In this document: one piece after another, positions 1 through 9,599 of the stretch | Position numbering within the stretch: the first letter of the stretch is position 1 | Layout: every line of letters starts with the position of its first letter | Source: Streptomyces antimycoticus | Lineage (GTDB): Bacteria > Actinomycetota > Actinomycetes > Streptomycetales > Streptomycetaceae | Assembly: GCF_005405925.1 (NCBI RefSeq) | Contig: NZ_BJHV01000001.1 | Span: forward strand, 3,534,001-3,598,000 | Direction: 5' to 3' | Length of the DNA stretch: 64,000 nucleotides | Position numbers and translations under genes: made by a program | Notes under the pieces: model-generated | Seen by the model: the letters and a program-made list of their open reading frames with translations, nothing else | Told to the model about the DNA's origin: nothing | Databases searched by the model: none

Positions 1-2
1 TG

Positions 3-62
3 GTCGGCAGCGGCGATCCGGCCGTCGGCAAGGTGCTGCTGCGTCCGCAGGGCCTCGACTAG
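3..62 (+). CDS. C-terminal tail of a truncated upstream gene
   Basis: An open frame entering from the left edge ends at the TAG at 60-62 and encodes 19 residues ending GKVLLRPQGLD. Such a tail (GKVLLRP) is common at the C-terminus of zinc-type alcohol/polyol dehydrogenases, which would suit the sugar-import operon that follows, but too little is present to assign it. The tail's last codons (GGCCTCGAC) are repeated just after the stop, suggesting a small local duplication. Confidence 0.4.
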   Translation, partial: VGSGDPAVGKVLLRPQGLD

Positions 63-230
63 CAAGGGCCTCGACCAGCACATGTGGCACGCCTCCCGCA
101 CCCGTCTCCCGTCATCCCACCAGCCTCCCGGACCGTCTCTAGTCATCCACCCAGCCCCACCCGGACAACGATGTCCCGGGCAGCACCAGCCGGACGCCGA
201 ACCACCGGCCATCACTCCACAGGGAGCACC

Positions 231-1219
231 GTGACCGCCGCCTCACCCACCACTCCCGGCCCCCGCCGCCCGCCGACGCGGCCCTCGCCTCGCTCGGCCA
301 CGCCACGCCCGCCCCCGACCCCGCCGACGCCTCCGCGCACACCTTCCCCGACGGCGGCACCTGGCGCACCGAGATCCCGTCCGTCGAGGGTCCGGAGGCG
401 CTGGCCACCGTGTTCAAGGAGGCCGGGCGGCTCGATGTGCCGATCCACCGGATCAGCCAGGGCAGCGGCGTCTGGATGCTCACCGATGCCGAGATCACCG
501 AGATGGTGGAGTCCTGCGCCGAGCGGAACGCCGAGCTGTGCCTGTTCACCGGCCCCCGCGGCACCTGGGACATCGGCGCCGCCACCCGCTCCGACTCCGG
601 CGGCGGGGGTCTGCGCGCCCGTGGCCATGACGCGGTGGCCGGATGTGTGGAGGACGCGCTGCGCGCCGTCTCGCTGGGCGTGAAGTGCCTGCTGGTCGCC
701 GACGAGGGGGTGCTGTGGCTGCTGAACCGGCTGCGGGAGCGCGGTGAGCTGCCCGCGGACACCACCTTCAAGCTGTCCGCGCTGGTCGGCCCGGTCAACC
801 CGGCCTCGTTCGCGGTGTACGAGCAGCTCGGGGCCGACTCCATCAACATCCCCTCGGACCTCACGCTGGAGCACCTCACCGAGATCCGCCGGGTCTCCCG
901 CGCCCCGATGGACTTCTATGTCGAGGCCCCGGACGACCTCGGTGGCTATGTCCGGCTCTATGACGCGGCGGAGCTGATCCGGCGCGGTGCCCCCATCTAT
1001 CTGAAGTTCGGGCTCAGCAAATCCCCGGGGATCTACCCGTACGGCGCCCAGCTGCGGGACGTGGCGCTGGGCAGCGCCCGTGAGCGGGTGCGCCGCGGGC
1101 GACTCGTGCTCGACCTGCTGGGCCGGCTGGGCGCGGACGGCGGGATGTCCCCGCTCGGCTCCCGGCTGCCGGGTCCGCTGCGGCGTTTCACCGCCGACGC
1201 GGCCCCCCTGAATTCCTGA
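231..1219 (+). CDS. U32-family peptidase homologue, probable frameshift near the 5' end
   Basis: The conserved body reads from about 290 to the stop at 1219 and matches collagenase-like U32 family proteins (TIM-barrel-like; conserved stretches LSALVGPVNPASFAVYEQLG, SINIPSDLTL and KFGLSKSPGIYP). In that frame the only start is GTG 410, which would cut off coding sequence that still reads well (FPDGGTWRTEIPSVEGPEAL). A better start is GTG 231, preceded by AGGGAG, but it lies in another frame; one extra C in the five-C run at 260-264 would join them. The gene precedes a sugar ABC importer with a 33-bp gap and is probably co-transcribed. Its substrate is unknown; some U32-like proteins are not proteases, so peptidase activity is not claimed. 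Confidence 0.7.
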
Positions 1220-1252
1220 CGCAACGACGCCCCAGGGAAGGACCCCAACACC

Positions 1253-2362
1253 ATGCGCACGGTAAGAGGAGCACGAGCCGCGGCGATAGGCGCCGGCCTC
1301 CTCGCGCTCTCGCTGACGGCCACGGCCTGCGGCCAGGAGGCGGTCGGCGGCAGCCGGTACAAGAGCAAGGAAAAGGGAGGCACGATCGGCATCGCGATGC
1401 CGACCAAGTCCTCCGAACGGTGGATCACCGACGGCCGCAATGTGGCCAAGCAGTTCCAGGCGGCGGGCTACAAGACGGACTTGCAGTTCGGCGAGGACGA
1501 CGTCCGCACCCAGGTGGCCCAGCTCGAAAACATGATCACCAAGGGCCACCGGCTGCTGGTGATCGCGCCGATCAACGGCGGGGCGCTCAACGACGTCCTG
1601 AAGCAGGCCCATGACGCCAACATTCCGGTGATCTCCTACGACCGGCTGCTGCTGGGCACGCCGAACGTCGACTACTACGCGACGTTCGACAACGAGAAGG
1701 TCGGCAGGCTCCAGGGCCAGTACATCGTCAACAAGCTGGGGCTGGCCAAGGGCCGCAAGGGCCCGTTCTCCATCGAGCTGTTCGCCGGCTCGTCGGACGA
1801 CAACAACACCGGGTACTTCTACAACGGCGCGATGAGCGTGCTCAAGCCGTACATGGACAAGGGTGAGCTGATCGTCCGCTCCAAGCAGACGAGCCTCAAC
1901 CAGCTCTACACCGAGAAGTGGAGCGGCAGCGCGGCGCAGGACCGCATGGAGGACCTGCTCAACAAGTCGTACAGCACCGAGGACGTCGATGCCGTCCTCT
2001 CGCCGTACGACGGCATGTCCATCGGCATCCTCTCGGCGCTCAAGAGCGCCGGCTACGGCACGAAGGCCAAGCCGTTCCCGGTGGTCACCGGCCAGGACGC
2101 GGAGCTGGCCTCCGTGAAGTCCATCATCCGGGGCCAGCAGACGCAGACCATCTACAAGGATCTGCGCAAGCTGGCGAAGGCGACCGTGCAGATAGCCAAG
2201 GCGGAGCTGACCGGCGGCAAGGCCCCGATCAACGACACCAAGTCGTACGACAACGGCAAGAAGGTCGTGCCGACCTATCTGCTCAATCCGGTCAGCATCG
2301 ACAAATCCAACACCCAGGTGCTGGTGGACCAGGGTTACTACACCGCGTCGCAGCTCAAGTAG
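1253..2362 (+). CDS. chvE: ChvE-type sugar-binding lipoprotein of a monosaccharide ABC importer
   Basis: This 369-residue protein is the periplasmic-binding component (type I fold, ChvE/XylF group) that captures monosaccharides outside the membrane. The N-terminus has basic residues, a hydrophobic stretch and a lipobox LTATAC with the lipidated Cys at about residue 26. The body shows [16 protein letters not shown], then a ligand-hinge region and PVVTGQDAE near the C-terminus, typical of the family. AGGGAAGG upstream supports ATG 1253. It is followed after 14 bp by the ATPase gene, so one operon is clear. The ligand cannot be read from sequence; xylose, arabinose, glucose or galactose are plausible given the linked mutarotase and arabinofuranosidase. 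Confidence 0.93.
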   Translation: MRTVRGARAAAIGAGLLALSLTATACGQEAVGGSRYKSKEKGGTIGIAMPTKSSERWITDGRNVAKQFQAAGYKTDLQFGEDDVRTQVAQLENMITKGHRLLVIAPINGGALNDVLKQAHDANIPVISYDRLLLGTPNVDYYATFDNEKVGRLQGQYIVNKLGLAKGRKGPFSIELFAGSSDDNNTGYFYNGAMSVLKPYMDKGELIVRSKQTSLNQLYTEKWSGSAAQDRMEDLLNKSYSTEDVDAVLSPYDGMSIGILSALKSAGYGTKAKPFPVVTGQDAELASVKSIIRGQQTQTIYKDLRKLAKATVQIAKAELTGGKAPINDTKSYDNGKKVVPTYLLNPVSIDKSNTQVLVDQGYYTASQLK

Positions 2363-2376
2363 GGCGGTACCGGGCC

Positions 2377-3939
2377 ATGAGCACCATTCTCGAATTGCGT
2401 TCCATCACCAAGACGTTCCCCGGTGTCAAGGCGCTCTCCGACGTCAATCTCCAGATCCGCCAGGGCGAGATCCACGCCCTCTGCGGGGAGAACGGCGCGG
2501 GAAAGTCCACCCTGATGAAGGTGGTCAGCGGGGTCCATCCGCACGGCAGCTATGAGGGCGAGATCCTCTTCGACGGCGAGGCGTGCGCCTTCAAGGACAT
2601 CCGCGCCAGCGAGCAGCACGGCATCGTCATCATCCATCAGGAACTGGCGCTGATCCCCTATCTGTCCATCGCCGAGAACATCTTCCTCGGCAATGAACAC
2701 TCCCGGCGCGGCCTGATCAGCTGGAACGAAACCCTCAGACATGCCACCGCACTGCTCAAGCGGGTCGGTCTGACGGATTCGCCGCAGACCCGCGTCACCG
2801 ATATCGGCGTGGGCAAACAGCAGCTGGTGGAAATCGCCAAGGCGCTCTCCAAGGAGGTGAAGCTGCTCATTCTGGACGAGCCGACCGCGGCGCTCAACGA
2901 CGAGGACAGCGGAAAGCTCCTCGATCTGCTGCTGGAATTCAAGGCGCAGGGCATCTCCTGCATCCTGATCTCCCATAAGCTCAATGAGATCCGCCGGGTC
3001 GCCGACTCCGTCACCATCCTGCGCGACGGCCAGACCATCGAAACCCTGACCGTCCGGGAGACCCCCGAGGCCAGCCCCGAGATCTCCGAGGACCGCATCA
3101 TCCGCGGCATGGTCGGCCGCGACCTCGACCACCGCTTCCCCGACCGCACCCCGTACGAGGGCGAGGACGCCTCCGAGGTGGCCCTGGCCGTCGAGGACTG
3201 GACCGTCCACCACCCCATCGACCAGCAGCGCAAGGTCGTGGACGGGGTGTCACTGAACGTACGGCGAGGGGAGATCGTCGGCATCGCCGGGCTGATGGGC
3301 GCCGGCCGCACCGAACTCGCCATGAGCGTCTTCGGGCGGGCGTACGGGCGGTACGCGGGCGGCCGGGTGTTCCGGGACGGCCAGGAGGTCCGCACCCGCA
3401 CCGTGCCGGAGGCCATCGACCACGGCATCGCGTACGTCACCGAGGACCGCAAGCACTACGGGCTGAACCTCGATGACACCATCAGCCGCAACATCTCGCT
3501 CTCCTCGCTCGGCAAGGTGGCGCGCCGCGGTCTGGTCAACGAGCACGAGGAGTCCCGGGTCGCCGAGCGCTTCCGCAACACGATGAACATCAAGGCACCC
3601 ACGGTCTTCGAGCGGGTCGGCCGGCTCAGCGGCGGCAACCAGCAGAAGGTCGTCCTCAGCAAGTGGATCTTCGCGGGTCCCGAAGTGCTCATCCTCGACG
3701 AGCCGACCCGTGGCATCGACGTCGGGGCCAAGTACGAGATCTACACGGTCATCAACGATCTGGCGGCGCAGGGCAAGGCCGTCATCTTCATCTCCTCCGA
3801 GCTGGGCGAGCTGCTGGGGATGTGCGACCGGATCTACACGATGGCGGCCGGGCGGCTGACCGGGGAGGTTCCCCGGGCCGAGGCGACGCAGGAAGTTCTG
3901 ATGCGCCACATGACGAGGGACAGAGGAGACGAAGGATGA
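2377..3939 (+). CDS. mmsA: Sugar ABC transporter ATP-binding protein (MmsA/GguA type)
   Basis: A 520-residue double-ATPase protein that energises monosaccharide import. The first nucleotide-binding half has Walker [10 protein letters not shown] (about residues 37-45) and Walker [12 protein letters not shown]; the second half has a degenerate Walker A (GLMGAGRTE), a canonical signature LSGGNQQK and Walker [15 protein letters not shown]. This asymmetry is normal for RbsA/XylG/MmsA proteins. ATG 2377 was chosen because it lies 14 bp after the binding-protein stop and begins the conserved [17 protein letters not shown] stretch; the open frame extends further upstream but only through the binding-protein gene. 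Its stop overlaps the permease start (ATGA), implying translational coupling. Confidence 0.95.
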   Translation: MSTILELRSITKTFPGVKALSDVNLQIRQGEIHALCGENGAGKSTLMKVVSGVHPHGSYEGEILFDGEACAFKDIRASEQHGIVIIHQELALIPYLSIAENIFLGNEHSRRGLISWNETLRHATALLKRVGLTDSPQTRVTDIGVGKQQLVEIAKALSKEVKLLILDEPTAALNDEDSGKLLDLLLEFKAQGISCILISHKLNEIRRVADSVTILRDGQTIETLTVRETPEASPEISEDRIIRGMVGRDLDHRFPDRTPYEGEDASEVALAVEDWTVHHPIDQQRKVVDGVSLNVRRGEIVGIAGLMGAGRTELAMSVFGRAYGRYAGGRVFRDGQEVRTRTVPEAIDHGIAYVTEDRKHYGLNLDDTISRNISLSSLGKVARRGLVNEHEESRVAERFRNTMNIKAPTVFERVGRLSGGNQQKVVLSKWIFAGPEVLILDEPTRGIDVGAKYEIYTVINDLAAQGKAVIFISSELGELLGMCDRIYTMAAGRLTGEVPRAEATQEVLMRHMTRDRGDEG

Positions 3940-5168
3940 GCACGGCCACCCAGAAGACCGAGAGCCCGGCGCCACCGCCGGCCGAAGGCTCGCCCAGCAT
4001 CGGGACATTGCTGCTCCAGGGCCTGCGGTCCAATATGCGGCAGTACGGAATGCTGGTCGCGCTCGCCCTGATCATCGTCATCTTCCAGATCTGGTCCGAC
4101 GACATCCTGCTGCGGCCCGGCAACGTCACCAGCCTGGTGCAGCAGAACGGCTACATCCTCATCCTCGCGATCGGCATGATGATCGTGATCATCGCGGGGC
4201 ACATCGACCTGTCGGTCGGATCGCTCGTCGCCTTCGTCGGCGCGGCCGCCGGCGCGATGATGATCAAACACGATATGCCGTGGGGCCTCGCGGTCGTCCT
4301 CTGTCTGCTGCTCGGCGCGGTGGCCGGGGCCTGGCAGGGGTTCTGGATCGCGTACATAGGCATTCCGTCCTTCATCGTCACCCTGGCCGGAATGCTGGCC
4401 TTCCGCGGCGGCACCCAGATCCTGCTGGACGGCCAGTCCCTGTCGCCGTTCCCCGACGGCTTCGAGAAGCTGAGCACCGGCTTCATCCCGGAGATGGGCC
4501 CGTACACGCAGTACCACAACCCCACGATGGTGATCGGGCTCGTCGTCTGCGCCGCCGCCGTCTGGCAGGAGTGGCGCGCCCGGCAGCAGCGGGCCGCCTA
4601 TGAGCTGGACGTGGTGCCGCTGGGTCTCTTCTTCGTCAAGTGCGCCGCGATCGTCGCCGCCGTGATGGCCTTCACCATGACGCTGTCCAGCTGGCACGGC
4701 GCGCCGTACGGGCTGCTGATCCTCGCCGGTCTCTTCGTGATCTTCAGCTTCGTGATGCGCAACACCGTCATCGGGCGCCATGTGTACGCGCTCGGCGGCA
4801 ACCAGCCGGCGGCCAAGCTGTCGGGTGTCCGGGACAAGCGCGTCACCTTCCTGGTCTTCGTCAACATGGGTGTGCTGGCCGCCCTCGCCGGTCTGGTCTT
4901 CGCCGCCCGGCTGGGCTCCGCCACCCCCAGCGCGGGCCTCAACTTCGAGCTCGAGGCCATCGCCGCCGCGTTCATCGGCGGCGCCTCGGCCAGCGGCGGT
5001 GTGGGCACGGTGCTCGGCGCGATCATCGGTGGTCTGGTGCTCGGCGTGCTCAACAACGGCATGTCGCTGGTCGGCATCGGCACCGACTACCAACAGGTGA
5101 TCAAGGGTCTGGTGCTGCTGGCCGCGGTCGGCTTCGATGTCTGGAACAAGCGCAAGGTCGGGTCGTAA
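3936..5168 (+). CDS. mmsB: Sugar ABC transporter permease (MmsB/GguB type)
   Basis: A 410-residue polytopic membrane protein of the RbsC/XylH/MmsB permease family. It has about ten hydrophobic segments, the conserved [14 protein letters not shown] loop, [18 protein letters not shown], and the family hallmark [23 protein letters not shown] before the last membrane segments. The start ATG 3936 overlaps the ATPase stop by 4 bp and GAGGAGACGAAGG precedes it. It forms the channel for the sugar bound by the ChvE-like lipoprotein. The operon then continues to a secreted mutarotase 43 bp downstream. Confidence 0.94.
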   Translation: MSTATQKTESPAPPPAEGSPSIGTLLLQGLRSNMRQYGMLVALALIIVIFQIWSDDILLRPGNVTSLVQQNGYILILAIGMMIVIIAGHIDLSVGSLVAFVGAAAGAMMIKHDMPWGLAVVLCLLLGAVAGAWQGFWIAYIGIPSFIVTLAGMLAFRGGTQILLDGQSLSPFPDGFEKLSTGFIPEMGPYTQYHNPTMVIGLVVCAAAVWQEWRARQQRAAYELDVVPLGLFFVKCAAIVAAVMAFTMTLSSWHGAPYGLLILAGLFVIFSFVMRNTVIGRHVYALGGNQPAAKLSGVRDKRVTFLVFVNMGVLAALAGLVFAARLGSATPSAGLNFELEAIAAAFIGGASASGGVGTVLGAIIGGLVLGVLNNGMSLVGIGTDYQQVIKGLVLLAAVGFDVWNKRKVGS

Positions 5169-5211
5169 CCCATCAGCTGTCCCTCATGGATCTAGCCTTA
5201 TGGAGCCGCAT

Positions 5212-6405
5212 ATGACCACGAGCAGACGCACGGTGATCACGGCTGCGGCGGCGGCCGGACTGGTGGCTTCGGCCGCCACGACCGGCACCGCCCACGCGAG
5301 GAGCGGAGGAGACTCCGCGGGCAGCGGAGGAGACTCCGCGGGCAAGGGAGGCGCGGTGAAGGAACACTTCGGCACGCTCGCGGACGGCACGGACGTCGAC
5401 CGCTGGACGATCGAGAACGGCCGCACCCGGCTGCGCGTGCTCAGCTACGGCGGCATCGTCCAGAGCCTGGAGATCCCCGACCGCCACGGCCGCCGCGCCA
5501 ATGTGTCGCTCGGCTTCGACGACCTGGACTCCTACGTCGCCAACAGCCCGTACTTCGGCGCCCTGATCGGCCGCTACGGCAACCGCATCGCCCGCGGCAC
5601 CTTCACGCTGGACGGCAAGAAGTACCAGCTCCCGATCAACGACGGGCCGAACAGCCTGCACGGCGGCGACAAGGGCTTCGACAAGCACGTCTGGTCCGTG
5701 GAGGCGTTCCGCAAGGGCGCGGACGTGGGGCTCACCCTGCGCCGGGTCAGCCCCGACGGCGAGATGGGCTACCCCGGCACGCTGACCGTGCGGGTGGACT
5801 ACACGCTCACGGCGGAGGGCGACTTCCGTATCGACTACGAGGCCACGACCGACAAGGCCACGGTCGTGAACCTCACCAACCACACGTACTACAACCTGGC
5901 CGGGGAGGGCAGCGGCTCCATCTACAACCACCGGCTGGAGATCGACGCCGCCCGCTACACCCCGGTCGACAAGACCCTCATCCCCACCGGCGAACTCGCC
6001 AGGGTGGCCGGGACCCCGTTCGACTTCCGCCGCGCCAAGGAGATCGGCCGGGACATCCGGGAGGCGCACCAGCAGGTGCTGTACGGGCAGGGGATCGACC
6101 ACAACTTCGTGCTGGACAAGGGCATCACCAGCCGTCCCGAGCACTTCCTGACGGTGACCGAGCCGGAGTCCGGCCGGGTGATGAAGATCGCCACGACCGA
6201 GCCCGGTGTGCAGTTCTACACCGGCAACTTCCTGACCGGCACGTTCGCGGGCACGTCGGGGAAGGTCTACCGGCAGGGTGACGCCTTCGCCCTGGAGACC
6301 CAGCACTTCCCGGACTCGCCGAACCAGCCGTCGTTCCCGTCGACGGTGCTGCGGCCGGGGCAGACGTACCGGTCGACGACCGTGCACTCGTTCTCGACGC
6401 GCTGA
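5212..6405 (+). CDS. galM: Secreted aldose 1-epimerase (galactose mutarotase)
   Basis: A 397-residue exported enzyme that interconverts alpha and beta anomers of aldoses. The N-terminus carries a twin-arginine signal (SRRTVI then an Ala-rich hydrophobic stretch ending AHA), so export through Tat is likely. The mature part shows NSLHGGDKGFDKHVW, TNHTYYNLAG (catalytic His) and LETQHFPDSPNQPSFPST, which includes the conserved Glu. ATG 5212 is preceded by GGAG at good spacing; ATG 5200 is an in-frame alternative. A short Gly-Ser repeat (GGDSAGSGGDSAG) links signal and domain. Position at the end of the importer operon suggests it supplies the anomer preferred by the binding protein. Confidence 0.92.
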   Translation: MTTSRRTVITAAAAAGLVASAATTGTAHARSGGDSAGSGGDSAGKGGAVKEHFGTLADGTDVDRWTIENGRTRLRVLSYGGIVQSLEIPDRHGRRANVSLGFDDLDSYVANSPYFGALIGRYGNRIARGTFTLDGKKYQLPINDGPNSLHGGDKGFDKHVWSVEAFRKGADVGLTLRRVSPDGEMGYPGTLTVRVDYTLTAEGDFRIDYEATTDKATVVNLTNHTYYNLAGEGSGSIYNHRLEIDAARYTPVDKTLIPTGELARVAGTPFDFRRAKEIGRDIREAHQQVLYGQGIDHNFVLDKGITSRPEHFLTVTEPESGRVMKIATTEPGVQFYTGNFLTGTFAGTSGKVYRQGDAFALETQHFPDSPNQPSFPSTVLRPGQTYRSTTVHSFSTR

Positions 6406-6442
6406 GCGGCTCCGCCGCGCACGGCCCTGTAGCTCATCGGCT

Positions 6443-6482
6443 CCCCTCCCGTACCGTGCTCAAGAGCACGGTACGGGAGGGG
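6443..6482 (+). terminator. Strong hairpin terminator after galM
   Basis: An 18-bp perfect stem (6443-6460 with 6465-6482) with loop CAAG, followed by TTGTCGTTT. It closes the sugar-import operon. Confidence 0.85.
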
Positions 6483-6551
6483 TTGTCGTTTCCCCCGGCC
6501 CCCGGCCTCCGGCCTCCGTCATCCGTCACTCCTCACCCGAGAGGACCCCGC

Positions 6552-7826
6552 ATGAGACCGATACGCCCCCGGCTCGCCCTGCTCGGCGCCGCCCTGCTGG
6601 CCGCCGCTCCCCTGAGCCTCGCCGCGCCGACGACGGCCGCAGCCGACACCACCGCCACCCCCACCGTGGAGGAGCAACGGCTCGACGGGGCCATGCCGCA
6701 GGAGATCCTGCGGCGCAGCGGGTTCGACGACGCGGCGCCGGACTTCGCCCGCGCACTGGAGGGCGTAGGGTCCCCTGCCGAGGCCGAACGGGTGATCGCA
6801 CGCGAAGGCGGGCACCTGTGGCAGCGGGCGGTGGACCGGGTACAGGGCCGGGGCCCCGCGGGTGGCGACCTCAGCAGGGACGACGACCGGCCGCTGTACT
6901 GGGCACGGCTCGGCATGACCCGCGCACTCGGCCAGTGGCAGCCGGGCTTCCCGCTCCCCGAGGCCCGCCGCGCCGCGCTTCTCACCACGCTGGAGCGCAC
7001 CTCACGCGGAGAGGACTCGCTCGACCTCCCCGCCGGTCGGCAGATCAAGCGCATCGTGGTCACCGGCTTCGACCCGTTCCAGCTGGACGACGACGTACGC
7101 CGCTCCAACCCCTCGGGCGCGGCGGCGCTCGCCCTGGACGGGACGACGATCCAAACGGCCAACGGCCCGGCCCGCGTCGAGACGGCCGTCTTCCCCGTCC
7201 GCTGGACGGACTTCGCGGACGGCACGGTCGAGCGGACCCTGCTGCCCGCCTTCCAGTCGGGCCCGCGCCGGGTGGACGCGTATCTGACGGTGAGCCAGGG
7301 CCGGGTGGGCCGCTTCGACGTCGAGCGCACCAACGGCGCCTGGCGGGGCGGCTACCCCGACAACGCCAACCTCTCCCGGACCGAGATCGTGCCCATCCCG
7401 TCCGGCGTACCGACCCCGAACCCCCAGCCGCAGTGGACGACGACCACCCTCCCCTACGACAAGATCGTCACGGCGGACACCGGCCCGGTCCCCGTCTACG
7501 ACCACACCGAGGTCACCGAGATCCCGGCGGGCGCCACGACCCCGGTGGTCCAGCCGAACGGCCCGACTCCCGGCTCGACGGCCCGCGCGGGCGGTGGCGG
7601 CGACTACCTCTCCAACGAGATCGCCTACCGCGCCACCCTGCTGCGCGACGCGGTGGGTCTGAAGGCCCCGGGCGGCCATCTCCACACCCCGGTCCTCCAG
7701 TTCGGCCCCGACAACACCGACCCCGCCACGGGCGAGATCACCGACCCCGACTTCGTCCACAACCGCGAAGCCATCACCGCCCAGGTCCGCTCAATCCTCA
7801 CCGTCGTCGCGGCCACACCCCGGTGA
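6552..7826 (+). CDS. Secreted pyroglutamyl-peptidase-like (C15) protein lacking the catalytic Cys
   Basis: A 424-residue protein with a classical signal peptide (basic start, hydrophobic stretch, AAPTTAAAD). The middle begins with VTGFDPFQ and NPSGAAAL, matching the start of the pyrrolidone-carboxylate peptidase fold, and continues to GGDYLSNEIAYRATLLRD and GGHLHTPVLQFGP, matching the C15 active-site Cys and His regions. At the usual Cys position (family pattern G-x-Y-x-C-N) there is Ser, and no cysteine occurs anywhere in the protein. About 150 residues precede the C15-like part. ATG 6552 is preceded by GAGAGGA. It may be a non-peptidase relative or a serine variant; activity is uncertain. 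Confidence 0.7.
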   Translation: MRPIRPRLALLGAALLAAAPLSLAAPTTAAADTTATPTVEEQRLDGAMPQEILRRSGFDDAAPDFARALEGVGSPAEAERVIAREGGHLWQRAVDRVQGRGPAGGDLSRDDDRPLYWARLGMTRALGQWQPGFPLPEARRAALLTTLERTSRGEDSLDLPAGRQIKRIVVTGFDPFQLDDDVRRSNPSGAAALALDGTTIQTANGPARVETAVFPVRWTDFADGTVERTLLPAFQSGPRRVDAYLTVSQGRVGRFDVERTNGAWRGGYPDNANLSRTEIVPIPSGVPTPNPQPQWTTTTLPYDKIVTADTGPVPVYDHTEVTEIPAGATTPVVQPNGPTPGSTARAGGGGDYLSNEIAYRATLLRDAVGLKAPGGHLHTPVLQFGPDNTDPATGEITDPDFVHNREAITAQVRSILTVVAATPR

Positions 7827-7845
7827 GGCCCTGAACGCGAGGCCG

Positions 7846-7965
7846 TTACCCAGAGGTCGCTTCGGAGGCCAGGAGGGCGAGGAGGCCGGGGAAGCGGGTG
7901 TTCAGGTCGGTGCGGCGGAGGGTCACGCCCTTGCGGTTGCCGTAGTCGGTGGTGCGGATGAGGCC
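7846..7965 (-). pseudogene. C-terminal remnant of a possible transcriptional regulator
   Basis: On the minus strand the last 39 or so codons before the TAA at 7846-7848 read GLIRTTDYGNRKGVTLRRTD then LNTRFPGLLALLAS. This looks like the end of a helix-turn-helix or effector-domain protein, but no start or DNA-binding part is present. It abuts, head to head, an NAD(P)-binding protein gene that also lacks its N-terminus. The simplest explanation is a deletion that removed the shared 5' region of a divergent regulator/reductase pair. The family of the regulator cannot be named from this piece. Confidence 0.35.
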
Positions 7966-8761
7966 GGACGTTCCGCAACTGCTCGTGGGGCGCGACCCCA
8001 GCCGCATCCCCGAGCTGCCGGGGGCCCAGCGGCGTGGTCCGGCCGAGTATGCCGACACGGGCGCGATGCGTACCGCGCTCACGGGGGCGTCGACGCTCGT
8101 GCTGATCTCGGGGCACCCCAGGGGGCGGCGGCTGGAGGAGCACGCGAGCGCGGTCGAGGCCGGGATGGCGGTCGGGGTGGAGCGGGTGCTGTATGTGTCC
8201 CTCCTCGGGGCGGCGCCCACGGCCACCTATCGCAACGCGCGCGACCACTGGATGACCGAGCAGTTCCTGGCGGGGGCCGGGGTCCGGCACACGGTGTTCA
8301 GGGCGGGCTTCTACGCGTCGACCCCGGCCGCACTCGCCGACGACGAACTCGTGGTGAGCGGGCCCGGCGGAGATGGCCGAGCCGCCTTTGTCACCCACGA
8401 CGACATCGCCGATGTGATCACGGCCGTCGCCCTCGACGAGGGACCCCGCTCCGAGCACGACCGGGCGACCCTGGAGGTCACCGGGCCCGAGGCGCTCACC
8501 CTCGCGGAAATGGTCGCCCGGGTCGCGACGGCCACCGGGCGGCCCTACCGCTATGTCCCCGAGACCGTGGAGGAAGCGTTCGCGCGGCGGTGGCGGCTGG
8601 GCGTCAGCGGGGTGCAGATCGAGAGCTGGATCTCGTGGTACCAGGCCATCGCGAGCGGCGAACTGTCCGCGGTGACCGATGTCGTCCCGCGGATCACCGG
8701 CTCCTCCGCGACCCCGGTCGAACAGGCCGACTGGTGGCCCACGCCCAAGACGGCCTGGTAG
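7949..8761 (+). CDS. NmrA/NAD(P)H-binding family protein, N-terminally truncated
   Basis: The protein resembles atypical SDR proteins of the NmrA group: TLVLISGHPRG, VLYVSLLGAAPTATY, HTVFRAGFYAST, VTHDDIADVITAVAL and TGPEALTLAEMVARVATATG. These enzymes or redox sensors bind NAD(P)H through an N-terminal GxxGxxG motif. Here that motif and the first beta strand are missing; the frame opens at GTG 7949 in the middle of the second strand (VPQLLVGRDPSRIPELPGA). With about 270 residues against roughly 290 expected, about 25-30 residues are absent. It is probably non-functional or unable to bind cofactor normally. Confidence 0.65.
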   Translation: MVRMRPDVPQLLVGRDPSRIPELPGAQRRGPAEYADTGAMRTALTGASTLVLISGHPRGRRLEEHASAVEAGMAVGVERVLYVSLLGAAPTATYRNARDHWMTEQFLAGAGVRHTVFRAGFYASTPAALADDELVVSGPGGDGRAAFVTHDDIADVITAVALDEGPRSEHDRATLEVTGPEALTLAEMVARVATATGRPYRYVPETVEEAFARRWRLGVSGVQIESWISWYQAIASGELSAVTDVVPRITGSSATPVEQADWWPTPKTAW

Positions 8762-8780
8762 CCAACTGCGCTGCCGGTCG

Positions 8781-9581
8781 TTACGGAGCGCCGTTGAAGG
8801 CGCCCGCCGGGCCCGCCGTCTCGCCCTGCGGCGCCGCGTCCTCGTTCTCGCCCGTCAGGTCGCGGACCAGCAGGGTCGCGCCCGCGACGGCGCCCGGCAT
8901 CAGGAAGACCGCGACCAGGGGGACGAGGAAGAGGAGGGACAGGGGGACGCCGAAACCGAGGGCGAGCAGGCGGCGGGAGTGCAGCATGCGGCGGCGGTCC
9001 TTCAGCAGGATTCCGCGGCGCAGCAGGGCGATCGAGGTCAGCTCCTCGGTGAGGAAGAAGCCGGTCACGCAGAAGGCCAGCGCGGGGATCACGGTCTGGC
9101 CGACGGCCGGGATGAAGCCGAGCGCGAAGAAGAGCACGCTCCAGAGGGTGACGCGGATGAGCAGGGCGATGGCTTCGCGCAGCCCTATCCACAGCTCCGC
9201 CCAGATCGACAGGCCGGAGTCGGGGACCGCGCCGCCCTCGGAGCGGTCGACCTGCTCGGAGAGCGACTCGTAGAAGGGCTGGCCGACCAGGAGCGTGACC
9301 GCCGTGAAGGTGAGGACGGCGAGGAAGAGGCAGGTGGCGGCGAAGAGGATCGTGAGCGCGCCGCGGAAGATGCCGAGCCAGGGTGAGGACCAGTCGTCGG
9401 CGAAGGGCGTGGCCCATGCGATGACGTCATCGGTCCAGAAGAAGAGGGCGACGAGGGCCGCCGCGTAGCCGACGAGAGTGATCAGGGCGGGAATCATCCC
9501 GAACCCCCACCATCTCCCGTGCCGGGCCGCCCAGCGCTGCCCCTTCATCAGATAACCGAAGCCATTCACAAGATCACGCAT
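8781..9581 (-). CDS. EI24 domain membrane protein (CysZ-like)
   Basis: A 266-residue integral membrane protein of the EI24/CysZ family. Conserved features include the start RDLVNGFGYLMKGQRW, then several hydrophobic segments, LLVGQPFYESLSEQVDR, and the re-entrant-like region LGFIPAVGQTVIPALAFCVTGF. Proteins of this family in gamma-proteobacteria (CysZ) conduct sulfate; actinobacterial members have no proven role. The C-terminal 30 residues are polar and acidic. It reads toward the convergent NmrA-like gene, leaving 19 bp between their stops. Confidence 0.85.
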   Translation of the reverse strand: MRDLVNGFGYLMKGQRWAARHGRWWGFGMIPALITLVGYAAALVALFFWTDDVIAWATPFADDWSSPWLGIFRGALTILFAATCLFLAVLTFTAVTLLVGQPFYESLSEQVDRSEGGAVPDSGLSIWAELWIGLREAIALLIRVTLWSVLFFALGFIPAVGQTVIPALAFCVTGFFLTEELTSIALLRRGILLKDRRRMLHSRRLLALGFGVPLSLLFLVPLVAVFLMPGAVAGATLLVRDLTGENEDAAPQGETAGPAGAFNGAP

Positions 9582-9599
9582 GGGCCGAAGCCTACTGGC

